Both the position numbers and the translations under genes were made by a program. A DNA stretch of 16,600 nucleotides, taken from assembly GCA_002411085.1 (NCBI GenBank), contig DHQK01000159.1, forward strand, positions 1 to 16,600. The letters run 5' to 3'. The stretch is from Marinilabilia sp. UBA5340. GTDB lineage: Bacteria > Bacteroidota > Bacteroidia > Bacteroidales > Marinilabiliaceae. The notes under the pieces were generated by a model. The model made no database searches, was not told the DNA's origin, and worked only from the letters and a program-made list of their open reading frames with translations. Below, one piece after another: positions 5,901 through 13,681 of the stretch (the first letter of the stretch is position 1; each line of letters begins with the position of its first letter).

Positions 5901-7388
5901 TCAGAGTGTCACCCCGGTCTTGAAAATTGCGATCTCCCTAAAACCGTATTTTTCGTTGTTCAACGTTGTTCCACTGGCCACTTCAATAAGGTAAGGAATG
6001 AAATCTTCCAGAACTTCTTCAATGGACTGTCCATCTGCAATGGGGCCGGCATTGAAATCGATCCAGTGAGGTTTCTTTTCAAATAACGGTGTATTGGTGG
6101 AGATTTTCATGGTGGGCACAAAACTGCCAAAAGGGGTGCCTCTTCCCGTGGTGAAAAGCACCAGGTGACATCCTGCAGCCCCCAGAGCGGTGGCCGCCAC
6201 CAGATCGTTGCCCGGTGAACTCAAAAGATTGAGCCCTTTGGTGGTGAGGCGCTCACCATATTTCAGTACATCTTTGACTTTATCGGTTCCGCATTTCTGT
6301 GTGCAACCCAGAGATTTTTCTTCCAGTGTGGAGATTCCGCCGGCTTTATTTCCGGGGGAAGGATTCTCGTAGATGGGCTGCTTGTTTTGAATGAAGTAGT
6401 TTTTGAAATCGTTGATCAGGTGTACTGTCTTTTCAAAAACTTCCCGGTTATCTGCGCGGTTCATCAAAAGCGTTTCTGCGCCAAACATTTCCGGGACCTC
6501 CGTGAGTACAGTCGTTCCTCCCTGGGCTACCAGAAAGTCAGAGAATGCTCCAAGCAAGGGGTTGGCACTGATGCCGGAGAAGCCGTCTGACCCTCCGCAT
6601 TTGAGTCCTACCTTTAATTCTGAAAGCGGTACATCTTCCCGCACATCGGCGGACATTTTTTTATACAGATCTTTCAGGATTTCCAGTCCCTCCTGGTGCT
6701 CGTTTTCCACCTCCTGTGTGACCAGAAACTTTATGCGTTCTTCATCAAAATCGCCCAGAAATTCTCTAAAAGCCTTTGGTTGATTGTTTTCGCATCCGAG
6801 CCCAAGTATCAATACACCACCTGCGTTGGGGTGCAGGGCGATGTCGCGTAAAATTTTCCGGGTGTTTTCATGGTCATCTCCGAGTTGAGAACATCCGTAA
6901 TTGTGCTTGAATATCTCTATTCCGTCGATGCAGGAGATGTCCACTTCCCGTTTCAGAGCATTGAGCATTTGTTCTCCGATACCGTTGACGCAGCCTACCG
7001 TTGGAACAATCCATAGTTCGTTGCGGATGCCCACATCTCCGTTTTTGCGCCGGAAACCTTTAAATGTAAGATTACGGTTTCGGTATTGGTTGGGGGTGAA
7101 CTCAGGCGAATAATTGTATTCGAGTACGCCTTCCAGATTTGTTTTGATATTGGTCTCATCCACTTTCTCCCCTTTGGAGATGGGAGCTATCGCATGGCCG
7201 ATCGGTTGTCCGTACTTGATGATGTTTTCCCCTTTCGCAATATTGCTGAGTGCCACTTTGTGCGCCTGAGGCACATCTGTAAGGATTGTAACAGACAAAT
7301 CGTCCTGATCTGCAGTAAAACCAGCTGACAAGTAGTCCAGTGCTACGGCAACGTTGTCGCGGGCATCTATTTTCAGTAGTTTACGCAT
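5901..7388 (-). CDS. uxaA: Altronate dehydratase
   Basis: A 495-residue UxaA, matching the usual family length. It dehydrates D-altronate to 2-keto-3-deoxy-D-gluconate in the cytoplasm; the family is iron-dependent. The N-terminal SAF domain (about 1-95) shows HKVALSNIAKGENIIKYG and GHAI. The large C-terminal domain begins near 105 with GDVGIRNELWIVPTVGCVN and contains HNYGCSQLGDDHENTR, LGLGCENNQ, LKCGGSDGFSGISANP and CTQKCGTDKV, the Cys/His-rich segments conserved in the family. The ATG at 7386-7388 sits inside the end of uxaB: the genes overlap by 8 bp (ATGCGTAA), which implies translational coupling and one operon with uxaB first. Galactarate and mannonate dehydratases are less likely, because the SAF-plus-UxaA architecture and the uxaB partner agree. 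Confidence 0.95.
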   Translation of the reverse strand: MRKLLKIDARDNVAVALDYLSAGFTADQDDLSVTILTDVPQAHKVALSNIAKGENIIKYGQPIGHAIAPISKGEKVDETNIKTNLEGVLEYNYSPEFTPNQYRNRNLTFKGFRRKNGDVGIRNELWIVPTVGCVNGIGEQMLNALKREVDISCIDGIEIFKHNYGCSQLGDDHENTRKILRDIALHPNAGGVLILGLGCENNQPKAFREFLGDFDEERIKFLVTQEVENEHQEGLEILKDLYKKMSADVREDVPLSELKVGLKCGGSDGFSGISANPLLGAFSDFLVAQGGTTVLTEVPEMFGAETLLMNRADNREVFEKTVHLINDFKNYFIQNKQPIYENPSPGNKAGGISTLEEKSLGCTQKCGTDKVKDVLKYGERLTTKGLNLLSSPGNDLVAATALGAAGCHLVLFTTGRGTPFGSFVPTMKISTNTPLFEKKPHWIDFNAGPIADGQSIEEVLEDFIPYLIEVASGTTLNNEKYGFREIAIFKTGVTL

Positions 7389-8847
7389 GAATTTCTTCCT
7401 TTATGATTTCTGACACTACATTGATCATTCCGTCCGAGAGGATTCCCTCCAGTAGTTCAGCGGTTTTCTCTGTCAGTCCCTGCACGTTGTTGAGATTTTG
7501 TCCCCACAGGTCGCAATTTGCCAGTGCATCGCCCGTCAAATCCAGAGCTGTGTATTTATTTGCTTCGTACTTTTCCCACAATTTTTCGAAAAAGCTGATG
7601 TTTGCCTCATCGTCGTTCAGGGGAATTGTTTTGTTTTCGTACTTGCCCCGGTAAAAAGCAATCAGGGCAGCCAATGCCAGTACCAATCCATTGGGGAGTT
7701 CTCCTGTTTTTTTCTGATAGTCGAAGATGGTGGGCAACACTCTTGCGCGGAACTTGGAGATGCTGTTGAGGCTGATGCTTACCAGTGCATGCTGAACAAA
7801 CGGATTCAGGAAACGATCCAGGATTCTGTCCATGTAGCGCTCCATTTCATCTTTGTCCAGGTCAATGGTTGGCAAAATCTCCTCTTTCATTACGTTGCGG
7901 ACAAATGTTCCCAAAACGGGATGTTCCAGTGTTTCCCGAACATATTCTTCTCCGCACAAAAAGGCAATGGGCGTCATTACTGTGTGGGGACCGTTGAGCA
8001 AACGAACTTTCCGTGTCCGGTAAGGTTGGACATCATCCACAACTCTCACATTCAGACCGGCTTTTGAGAAGGGGAGTTCCTCTTCCAATTCTTTTGGCCC
8101 CTTGATTACCCAGAGGTGATATTGCTCTCCTTCCACCACCAGATTGTCTTCATAACCTTTGGTTTCTTTCAGCTCAGCAATGTTATCGGGGTTGAACCCG
8201 GGAACGATTCTGTCAACCAGTGTGTTGCAAAATAGGTTTGCTTCGTTAATCCAGTTGGTAAATTCGGTCTCAAGCTCCCATTTTTCTGCATACTTGAGGA
8301 CGTATTTCTTGAGTTTATCGCCGTTCAGTTCGATCAGTTCGCAGGGAAGGAGTACCATGCCTTTGTCGGCAGCCCCGTTGAATGTTTTGAATCGGTGATA
8401 AAGCAGCTGGGTTACTTTGGCCGGAAAAGATACCGGAGGATGCATTTCAATGGTATCATTGTCATTAAATGCAATGCCTGCCTCTGTGGTATTGGAGACA
8501 ATAAACCGCGTGTCCGGGTTCTCTGCCAGCTTCAGGTATTCAGTGAAGTCCTGATAAGGATTGTAGCCTTTGGATATACTATCTATCAGGGTTACATCTT
8601 TTACTCCTTTTTTGTCTTTAATGCCTTTGAGTACCAACGTATAGAGGCCATCCTGCTCATTTAATTTATCTACCATTCCAAACTCAATGGGCTGTACCAC
8701 TGCCACATTTCCGTTAAACCCTGCTTTGTCGTTCATCTCCTGAACCATCCAGTCTACAAATGCACGTAGAAAATTTCCTTCTCCAAACTGAATGATTTTC
8801 ACCGGTCTTTCTGCCGGTCTGTTCATGTTGCTTCTGTTTAACTTCAT
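7381..8847 (-). CDS. uxaB: Tagaturonate reductase (altronate oxidoreductase)
   Basis: A 488-residue member of the mannitol dehydrogenase family. It uses NADH to reduce D-tagaturonate to D-altronate. The N-terminal Rossmann domain begins VKIIQFGEGNFLRAFVDWMV (residues 16-35). The family signature KVRLLNGPHTVMTPIAF holds the K...NGxH catalytic residues. The close relative UxuB (fructuronate reductase) has the same fold; the direct overlap with uxaA favours UxaB. The pathway then continues through KdgK and KdgA, not seen here. The ATG at 8847 was used; a second in-frame ATG seven codons later (8826) is possible. A 174-bp gap with direct repeats separates it from the regulator gene on the same strand. 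Confidence 0.93.
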   Translation of the reverse strand: MKLNRSNMNRPAERPVKIIQFGEGNFLRAFVDWMVQEMNDKAGFNGNVAVVQPIEFGMVDKLNEQDGLYTLVLKGIKDKKGVKDVTLIDSISKGYNPYQDFTEYLKLAENPDTRFIVSNTTEAGIAFNDNDTIEMHPPVSFPAKVTQLLYHRFKTFNGAADKGMVLLPCELIELNGDKLKKYVLKYAEKWELETEFTNWINEANLFCNTLVDRIVPGFNPDNIAELKETKGYEDNLVVEGEQYHLWVIKGPKELEEELPFSKAGLNVRVVDDVQPYRTRKVRLLNGPHTVMTPIAFLCGEEYVRETLEHPVLGTFVRNVMKEEILPTIDLDKDEMERYMDRILDRFLNPFVQHALVSISLNSISKFRARVLPTIFDYQKKTGELPNGLVLALAALIAFYRGKYENKTIPLNDDEANISFFEKLWEKYEANKYTALDLTGDALANCDLWGQNLNNVQGLTEKTAELLEGILSDGMINVVSEIIKEEIHA

Positions 8848-8868
8848 TTTTTCTGATTTGATGTAATG

Positions 8869-8935
8869 TTATTTGATTCCATTAGTGTTCTGAAAAAAAA
8901 CTCAATTTTTTAACCGGACACCAATTATTTGATTC
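8869..8935. promoter_or_regulatory. Paired TTATTTGATTC direct repeats upstream of uxaB
   Basis: An exact 11-base repeat occurs at 8869-8879 and 8925-8935, with 56 bases from start to start, and a partial copy (GATTTGAT) lies at about 8855-8862. They are in the uxaB promoter region, so they could be sites for a transcription factor. LacI-family operators are usually palindromic, so the adjacent regulator may not be the protein that binds them. Confidence 0.3.
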
Positions 8936-9000
8936 GTTAAATACTTTCTCGTATAAGCAGGGACTATCAATTCATACTTCTCCATCTTACCTTTATTCTC

Positions 9001-9020
9001 AACCTTAGCCTTAACCTTAA
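9001..9020. repeat. Short CCTTAA/CCTTAG tandem repeat
   Basis: Three degenerate copies of a CCTTA(A/G) unit (GGTTAA-type on the other strand) lie directly after the regulator stop codon. Similar GGGTTA runs occur in other spacers of this window. No function is evident. Confidence 0.5.
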
Positions 9021-9021
9021 T

Positions 9022-10047
9022 TTAAAGCTCTGCTTTAACAGAAGACTGGCGCACTACAATTTGAGATTTTAGAACTACTTGACGAGGTAAGGTGTAAAGA
9101 CCGTTTTCTATCTGTTCGATGAGCATTTTTGCTGCTTCCCGGCCCATTTCTTCGGTGGGTTGAGCAACCGAAGTTAGTGGGGGCTCAACGACCGTGGCAT
9201 GCATCTCGTTGGTAAATCCTGAAAGGGCAATGTCCTGAGGAATTGAGAGTCCGGCTTTTCGAATGGCACGCATAGCTCCAAAAGCCACAGTATCATTGAT
9301 ACAAAGCAATGCATCCGGAGGATCTGGTAATTCAAGCAGTTGCTGAGTGGCCTTTTCCGCATCATCGGCATTGAGGCTGGTATTTGCCATATAGGCAGGG
9401 GTGACCGGCAAATTACAATCAATGAGTCCGGCCAGATAGCCCGCTGTTCTTTCTTTGGAAATGCTAAGGTTTTTGGGCCCCGCCAGGCAAGCGATCCGTT
9501 TTGCTCCGTGTTGATGAAAATGACAGGTCAATTCCCGCGCCGTATTGGTGTTGTCGACCCCTACAGAAGATATACGGTCGGTCTCTGCCACCCTGTCAAA
9601 AAACACCAATGGGATGTTTTGAGTGGTCAGACGGCTGAAATGAGCGAAATTTTTTGTTTCTTGAGCAATGGAAGAGATTACACCGGAAGCGCCGATCTCC
9701 AGCAGATGGTTGACGCATTTCTCTTCTTTGTCGGCCTGGTCGTCTGAGTTGGTGATAACAACGAAATAACCCTTTTCTTTGGCATAGTTTTCAATGCCAC
9801 TGATCACGGATGAGAAAAAGTAGGTGACCATGTCAGGGACAATAATGCCAATGGTTTTTGCGGTAGTATTTGGTTTTTTTGCGGAATGTTCTTTTTGCTT
9901 GTAATTACGTTCAAAAGCCATCTCCTGAATCTGTTTTTTTAGCGCAGGGCTAATGTCCGGATGGTCTTTAAGTGCCCTTGAAACGGTGGATACGGAAGTG
10001 TTAAGTGCTTCTGCAATATCTTTGAGTGATGTTCGTTTTTTAGACAT
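9022..10047 (-). CDS. LacI-family transcriptional regulator
   Basis: A 341-residue repressor or activator. The N-terminal helix-turn-helix and hinge region are clear: SLKDIAEALNTSVSTVSRAL (7-26), then KDHPDIS and the helix around ERNYKQ. The periplasmic-binding-protein-like effector domain starts near 64 with KTIGIIVPDM, and includes INDTVAFGAMRAIRKAGLSIPQDIALSGF, typical of the family. It lies on the same strand as uxaB, 174 bp upstream, so it most likely controls uxaBA and perhaps the GH2 gene in response to a uronate or a pathway intermediate; this is inference from position. A -7 box and an inverted repeat lie just upstream of its start, which would fit autoregulation. Confidence 0.93.
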   Translation of the reverse strand: MSKKRTSLKDIAEALNTSVSTVSRALKDHPDISPALKKQIQEMAFERNYKQKEHSAKKPNTTAKTIGIIVPDMVTYFFSSVISGIENYAKEKGYFVVITNSDDQADKEEKCVNHLLEIGASGVISSIAQETKNFAHFSRLTTQNIPLVFFDRVAETDRISSVGVDNTNTARELTCHFHQHGAKRIACLAGPKNLSISKERTAGYLAGLIDCNLPVTPAYMANTSLNADDAEKATQQLLELPDPPDALLCINDTVAFGAMRAIRKAGLSIPQDIALSGFTNEMHATVVEPPLTSVAQPTEEMGREAAKMLIEQIENGLYTLPRQVVLKSQIVVRQSSVKAEL

Positions 10048-10078
10048 GGTGACCGGCGTTTATAATTTTTTAATGTTG

Positions 10079-10086
10079 CAAATTTA
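10079..10086 (-). promoter_or_regulatory. Candidate -7 box for the LacI-family gene
   Basis: The minus strand reads TAAATTTG, an exact match to TAnnTTTG, 31 bases upstream of the ATG at 10047. No clear -33 TTTG is found at the expected distance. Confidence 0.45.
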
Positions 10087-10087
10087 C

Positions 10088-10119
10088 CGCAAAAAAATAT
10101 ATTCATGCATTATTTTGCG
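10088..10119. promoter_or_regulatory. CGCAAAA/TTTTGCG inverted repeat, possible operator
   Basis: CGCAAAA (10088-10094) and TTTTGCG (10113-10119) are perfect inverted 7-mers. They lie between two candidate divergent promoters, and the right arm overlaps the -33 element proposed for the flippase gene. More TTGCG motifs occur at about 10127 and 10146. This is a possible LacI-family site, based only on position and symmetry. Confidence 0.3.
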
Positions 10120-10142
10120 TTAAAAATTGCGAAATATTTTTG
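10113..10142 (+). promoter_or_regulatory. Candidate promoter for the flippase gene
   Basis: TTTTG (10113-10117) and TATTTTTG (10135-10142) are 17 bases apart, slightly short for a Bacteroidota promoter; the -7 box matches TAnnTTTG exactly. The predicted transcript start falls near 10149, after the upstream TTG codons, which argues for the GTG start at 10164. Confidence 0.4.
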
Positions 10143-10163
10143 TTTTTGCGAAAAAAGAATCGA

Positions 10164-11441
10164 GTGAACAGAAAAAAAGAAAACCTCCTAAGGACTTCAT
10201 TGCCTTTGTTTTCTGCGTCCGTTGTGGGGCAAGGGATGAATTTTTTATTGGTTTTTTTGTTGCCCTTACTTTATTCTGCGGAGGATATTGGGAAGTTTTT
10301 TGTGTTTTCAGCTATCGGGCTTCTATTAGGGGCTTTAGTTTCCTGGAGTAGTTTTAATACAATTCTTTTAAGTTCTTCTCCCAAAGAAGCCAAAAGGAAT
10401 TTAAGTATTTCTGTTATCCTTGGAGGAGCTACCTCTGCTTTTCTTTTTATAGGGGTATTGGTTTTGTTTGTATTAAAACCGGATAAAATATTCTTTGAAG
10501 GGATTTTTTTGTTACCTCTTTTTGTATTGATGGAAAATGTATCAATTTCATTTGAAAATTACTTGAATTATCAAAAAGCCTATGCTAAAATAAGCCGGAT
10601 AAAACTAATTAAGGCCTTATCTGTTTTTGTATTAACATTGGTGTATGGCTTTTGGGAAGGTACTTTTTATTCTCTTGTTTTTGCTTTTTTGGGAGGTCAG
10701 CTTATTGTATTGTTGGCTCAATACCTCTTTTCCGGGGCCCCGGAAAAGCTTTTTTCTGTGAAATGGAAAGAGATAATTCTTTTTTTTGTTCGACATCGGG
10801 ATATATTGGTTTTTAATTCGTTAATGGCATTGATATCTAAGCTGTTAATTTATTTACCTACCGTGTTGATCTCTTTGTTTTTCGGGGAAGCAGTTGTGGC
10901 CTTGTTTGGTATGTCCCAACGGATTATGGCAACTCCCATGAGCCTTTTGGGTGGAAGTGTGTCTGTTGTGTTTGGAAAGGTTTGTGTTGACAAGTTCATT
11001 GGTAGAGAAAAGATTTGGAGCTATTTTATTGATTCGCTAAGTAAGATTTTACTGTTTTTTGTGCTTTTCGGATTGTTGGTTTTAATTTTTGCGCCATTAG
11101 TTGTTGACCTTTTTTTGGGTGATGAATGGGATGAGGTTGGAACGATTATGCGTATTTTAATTCCTTTGAGTGTTATTCAAAATACCATAATGCCATTTAC
11201 CATATTAAATACAATACTAAGGTTTCAAAAGAGAATTTTTATTTTTTATTGTATTAGTCTGGTAATAAGAATGGGGTTGATGTTTATTTTGCCAATTAAA
11301 ATTTTCCAGATAGATTATCTTTTCCTTTTGGTGCTCTTTTCTTTTTCAGGAGTTATGCATTATTTGTATTATTTTAAAGAGCTATTTAAACAGGTGAAAT
11401 ATTATGACAATGAGTTTGGATGTAAAAAAAGTGTGGATTAA
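10164..11441 (+). CDS. Wzx-like polysaccharide flippase (MATE/PST family)
   Basis: A multi-spanning membrane protein of about 425 residues that resembles polysaccharide biosynthesis flippases (Wzx/PST group of the MOP superfamily). These move lipid-linked oligosaccharides across the inner membrane. A short basic N-terminus (RKKENLLRTSLPLF) leads into the first helix. About 12 hydrophobic segments alternate with short charged loops; the first are near 15-37, 46-66, 82-104 and 112-130 in this numbering. No ATG fits: the frame opens with TTG at 10140 and 10146 and then GTG at 10164, which I prefer because a -7 promoter box covers the first TTG. The sequence is strikingly T-rich compared with the uxa genes. 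That is partly due to hydrophobic codons, but it could also indicate acquisition. The acyltransferase gene overlaps its 3' end by 38 bp. No glycosyltransferases or Wzy are nearby, so the exported glycan is unknown. Confidence 0.83.
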   Translation: MNRKKENLLRTSLPLFSASVVGQGMNFLLVFLLPLLYSAEDIGKFFVFSAIGLLLGALVSWSSFNTILLSSSPKEAKRNLSISVILGGATSAFLFIGVLVLFVLKPDKIFFEGIFLLPLFVLMENVSISFENYLNYQKAYAKISRIKLIKALSVFVLTLVYGFWEGTFYSLVFAFLGGQLIVLLAQYLFSGAPEKLFSVKWKEIILFFVRHRDILVFNSLMALISKLLIYLPTVLISLFFGEAVVALFGMSQRIMATPMSLLGGSVSVVFGKVCVDKFIGREKIWSYFIDSLSKILLFFVLFGLLVLIFAPLVVDLFLGDEWDEVGTIMRILIPLSVIQNTIMPFTILNTILRFQKRIFIFYCISLVIRMGLMFILPIKIFQIDYLFLLVLFSFSGVMHYLYYFKELFKQVKYYDNEFGCKKSVD

Positions 11442-12030
11442 AAGAGTGGTTTATCTGTTATTTGAATGGTTGGATCAGAATCTTTTTCGATGGTTTGTGA
11501 AACTGTTTTATCCGCAGTACAAACGACCGCGAAAAGGTTATATGAAGAACTACAGGGTGTTGCTGGAATTTTTATTCATGCAAAAAATTATGGGTTTTAA
11601 CCGTATGGTTCCCTGGCCGGTAGATTTTCGCAGCAAAGTTCGCGGGTGGCGGTTTATTCAAAAAGGGATCATGTGCGACCCGGGGGACAGTCCCGGAGTT
11701 TATATCAATGCTTTTGGAGGATTAAAGATGGGGGATAATGTGGCAATTGCACCTAATGTTACTATTGTCACCACCAACCACTACAAGTATGATCACCGAA
11801 AAAAATCAAATACTATCGGAGTGATCATTGGCAGCAATGTCTGGATTGGCGCTAATTGTGTAATACTGCCAGGATCCAAAATTGGAGATGAAGTAACGAT
11901 TGGAGCCGGATGCATCATTTCAGGAGATATTCCTTCCAAATCAACTGTTACTCGTGGAGATAACGTGATTAAGATCATCCCAAAAACCAAAGAATACGAG
12001 TGGGATATTTACAAGGAGCAACTTACCTGA
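11404..12030 (+). CDS. Left-handed beta-helix (hexapeptide repeat) acyltransferase
   Basis: A 208-residue acyltransferase. Residues 1-85 are basic and aromatic with no repeats; they may contact the membrane or the acceptor. Hexapeptide repeats follow from about 105 (GGLKMGDNVAIAPNVTI) and resume at IIGSNVWIGANCVILPG (141-157) and KIGDEVTIGAGCIISG (159-174). The loop TTNHYKYDH (123-131) interrupts them, with H126 as the probable catalytic histidine, as in CysE/LacA/NodL-type O-acetyltransferases. It most likely acetylates a sugar. The start codon lies inside the flippase gene (38-bp overlap), so the two are translationally linked and probably decorate and export the same glycan. An in-frame ATG at 11410 is an alternative start. 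The acceptor is unknown. Confidence 0.88.
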   Translation: MTMSLDVKKVWIKRVVYLLFEWLDQNLFRWFVKLFYPQYKRPRKGYMKNYRVLLEFLFMQKIMGFNRMVPWPVDFRSKVRGWRFIQKGIMCDPGDSPGVYINAFGGLKMGDNVAIAPNVTIVTTNHYKYDHRKKSNTIGVIIGSNVWIGANCVILPGSKIGDEVTIGAGCIISGDIPSKSTVTRGDNVIKIIPKTKEYEWDIYKEQLT

Positions 12031-12199
12031 GGTCTGCCGGGTGTACAATTGTTCTTTTAATAATGTTCTTCGAGATGTTAGGTCGACGGGAGAATATTGA
12101 AAAATCTCATTTTTTTATTGCTGCATTTTTTGCTCATTTGTAAGTTATCGTGTTGTGCATTTTCTTAAAATAATTTTTTAATCAAATAGTAAATAAAAG

Positions 12200-13405
12200 A
12201 TGAATAGTATTTTACGTACCTCTGCTCTCTTTTTTGCGGCTCTGTTTTCTCTGAGTGTTTTGGCACAGGATGAAAAGAAAGAAGCGAAAGAAGGCTACCA
12301 GTTCGAAACAATTGTTGATTTGCCCACCACCAGCGTGAAAGATCAAAATCGCTCCGGGACTTGTTGGAGTTTTTCCGGGGTTTCTTTTCTGGAATCAGAA
12401 ATGATGAGAATGGGAAAAGATCCTGTCAATTTTTCGGAGATGTTTATCGTCCGTCATTGCTATGCCGATAAAGCCGGAAAATATGTTCGTTTACACGGGC
12501 ATCTGAATTTTGGGCCCGGAGGAGCCTTTCATGATGTTTTGTATGTGTTGAAGAATTATGGTGCTCTTCCGGAAGAAGCATATCAGGGATTGGAGTATGG
12601 AGAAGATAGTCACGTCCATGGTGAGATGGATGAAGTGCTTAAAAATTATGTGGATGGTGTTATTGAGAATAAAAACAAACGCATAAGTACTGCATGGCAG
12701 GAGGGTTTTGATGGCATTCTGAATGCCTATCTGGGAACGACTCCTGAAACCTTTTCCTATGAAGGGAAAAATTATTCTCCCATTGAATTTGCCAATGAAG
12801 TGGTTGGGTTGAATGCCGATGATTACATTCAGGTAACTTCTTTTACCCACCATCCGTTCTACGAACCTTTTATTATTGAAGTCCCTGACAACTGGCTTTG
12901 GGGAGAGGTTTACAATGTGAAGCTGGATGAGCTTATGGAGATCATCAATAATTCACTGGAGCAAGGTTACACCGTGGGGTGGGCTACCGATGTGAGTGAA
13001 AAAGGATTTTCACATCGTAATGGTGTGGCTGTAGTGCCTGAAGAGAATCTTGAAGTATTGGATGATACTGAACGTTCGAGATGGGAAAAGCTTTCCGAAG
13101 AAGAGCTTCAGAAGCAATTGTATTCATTCGATGGTCCGGTGAAGGAGAAGGAAATTACCCAGGAGCTTCGTCAGATGGGCTTTGACAATTACAAAACTAC
13201 CGATGATCATGGAATGCATATTGTTGGAATGGTAAAAGATCAAAACGGAACCGTTTATTACAAAGTGAAAAACTCATGGAATACAGACAATAAATATGAT
13301 GGTTATTTGTATGCCTCCGAGAACTTTGTGAAACTAAAAACCATTTCTATTATGATTCATAAGGATGTGGTTCCGAAGGAATTAAATGAGCGCATTGAAT
13401 GGTAG
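12200..13405 (+). CDS. Exported C1B cysteine peptidase (bleomycin hydrolase/PepC type)
   Basis: A 401-residue papain-fold peptidase of the bleomycin hydrolase/aminopeptidase C family. The N-terminus is a signal peptide (hydrophobic 8-22, likely cut after VLA at 22), so it acts outside the cytoplasm, unlike classical PepC. The catalytic triad is C55 in QNRSGTCWSFS, H337 in DDHGMHIVG and N358 in VKNSWN; the oxyanion glutamine Q49 is also present. The long insert between C55 and H337 contains the family's helical segments. PepC enzymes form hexameric aminopeptidase barrels and self-trim their C-terminus; whether this exported form does so is unknown. It probably trims peptides in the periplasm. 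It is preceded by a 169-bp spacer in which I see no clear promoter, and it appears to be monocistronic. Confidence 0.88.
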   Translation: MNSILRTSALFFAALFSLSVLAQDEKKEAKEGYQFETIVDLPTTSVKDQNRSGTCWSFSGVSFLESEMMRMGKDPVNFSEMFIVRHCYADKAGKYVRLHGHLNFGPGGAFHDVLYVLKNYGALPEEAYQGLEYGEDSHVHGEMDEVLKNYVDGVIENKNKRISTAWQEGFDGILNAYLGTTPETFSYEGKNYSPIEFANEVVGLNADDYIQVTSFTHHPFYEPFIIEVPDNWLWGEVYNVKLDELMEIINNSLEQGYTVGWATDVSEKGFSHRNGVAVVPEENLEVLDDTERSRWEKLSEEELQKQLYSFDGPVKEKEITQELRQMGFDNYKTTDDHGMHIVGMVKDQNGTVYYKVKNSWNTDNKYDGYLYASENFVKLKTISIMIHKDVVPKELNERIEW

Positions 13406-13546
13406 GTTTTGTTTGGAAATCTAAACGCGTGCCAAAAAAAGTTAAAACCCTGTTTTTTTAATGAAACCCTGAAACTTTTACATGAACGACCCCGTTATAA
13501 AGGGTGAAGTTTTCTTCATAAGTAAGGGTTTAGGTTAGGTAAATTG

Positions 13547-13613
13547 AAAGAAAGGGATAAAAGTTTCTCTTTGATGAGTTTTCAAAAAATAAAAAATTTT
13601 TATCTCTTTCTTT
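13547..13613. repeat. 16-bp imperfect inverted repeat
   Basis: AAAGAAAGGGATAAAA (13547-13562) pairs with TTTTATCTCTTTCTTT (13598-13613), 15 of 16 positions with one G-U wobble, across 35 bases. It is AT-rich and has no following T-tract, so its role is unclear. Confidence 0.5.
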
Positions 13614-13662
13614 AAACCATTCGAATGATTACTTGTTTAAACATATAGATTTTCATAATTTT

Positions 13663-13681
13663 GGGTTAGGGTTAAGGTTAG
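13663..13681 (+). repeat. GGGTTA-type tandem repeat
   Basis: Three degenerate units (GGGTTA, GGGTTA, AGGTTA) lie directly before the first GC-rich hairpin. A related run, AGGGTTTAGGTTAGG, is at 13525-13539. Confidence 0.55.

Noticed and set aside
6403..6783. 126-codon frame opposite uxaA
   Set aside because: Ser/Arg/Pro-rich translation typical of antisense frames in a gene with G- and C-rich third positions.
7498..8067. 189-codon frame on the plus strand opposite uxaB
   Set aside because: It is antisense to uxaB; the Cys/Phe/Gln-rich translation resembles no protein family and reflects the codon pattern of the other strand.
9001..9020. CRISPR-like array
   Set aside because: Units are only six bases, degenerate and without spacers; there are no cas genes.
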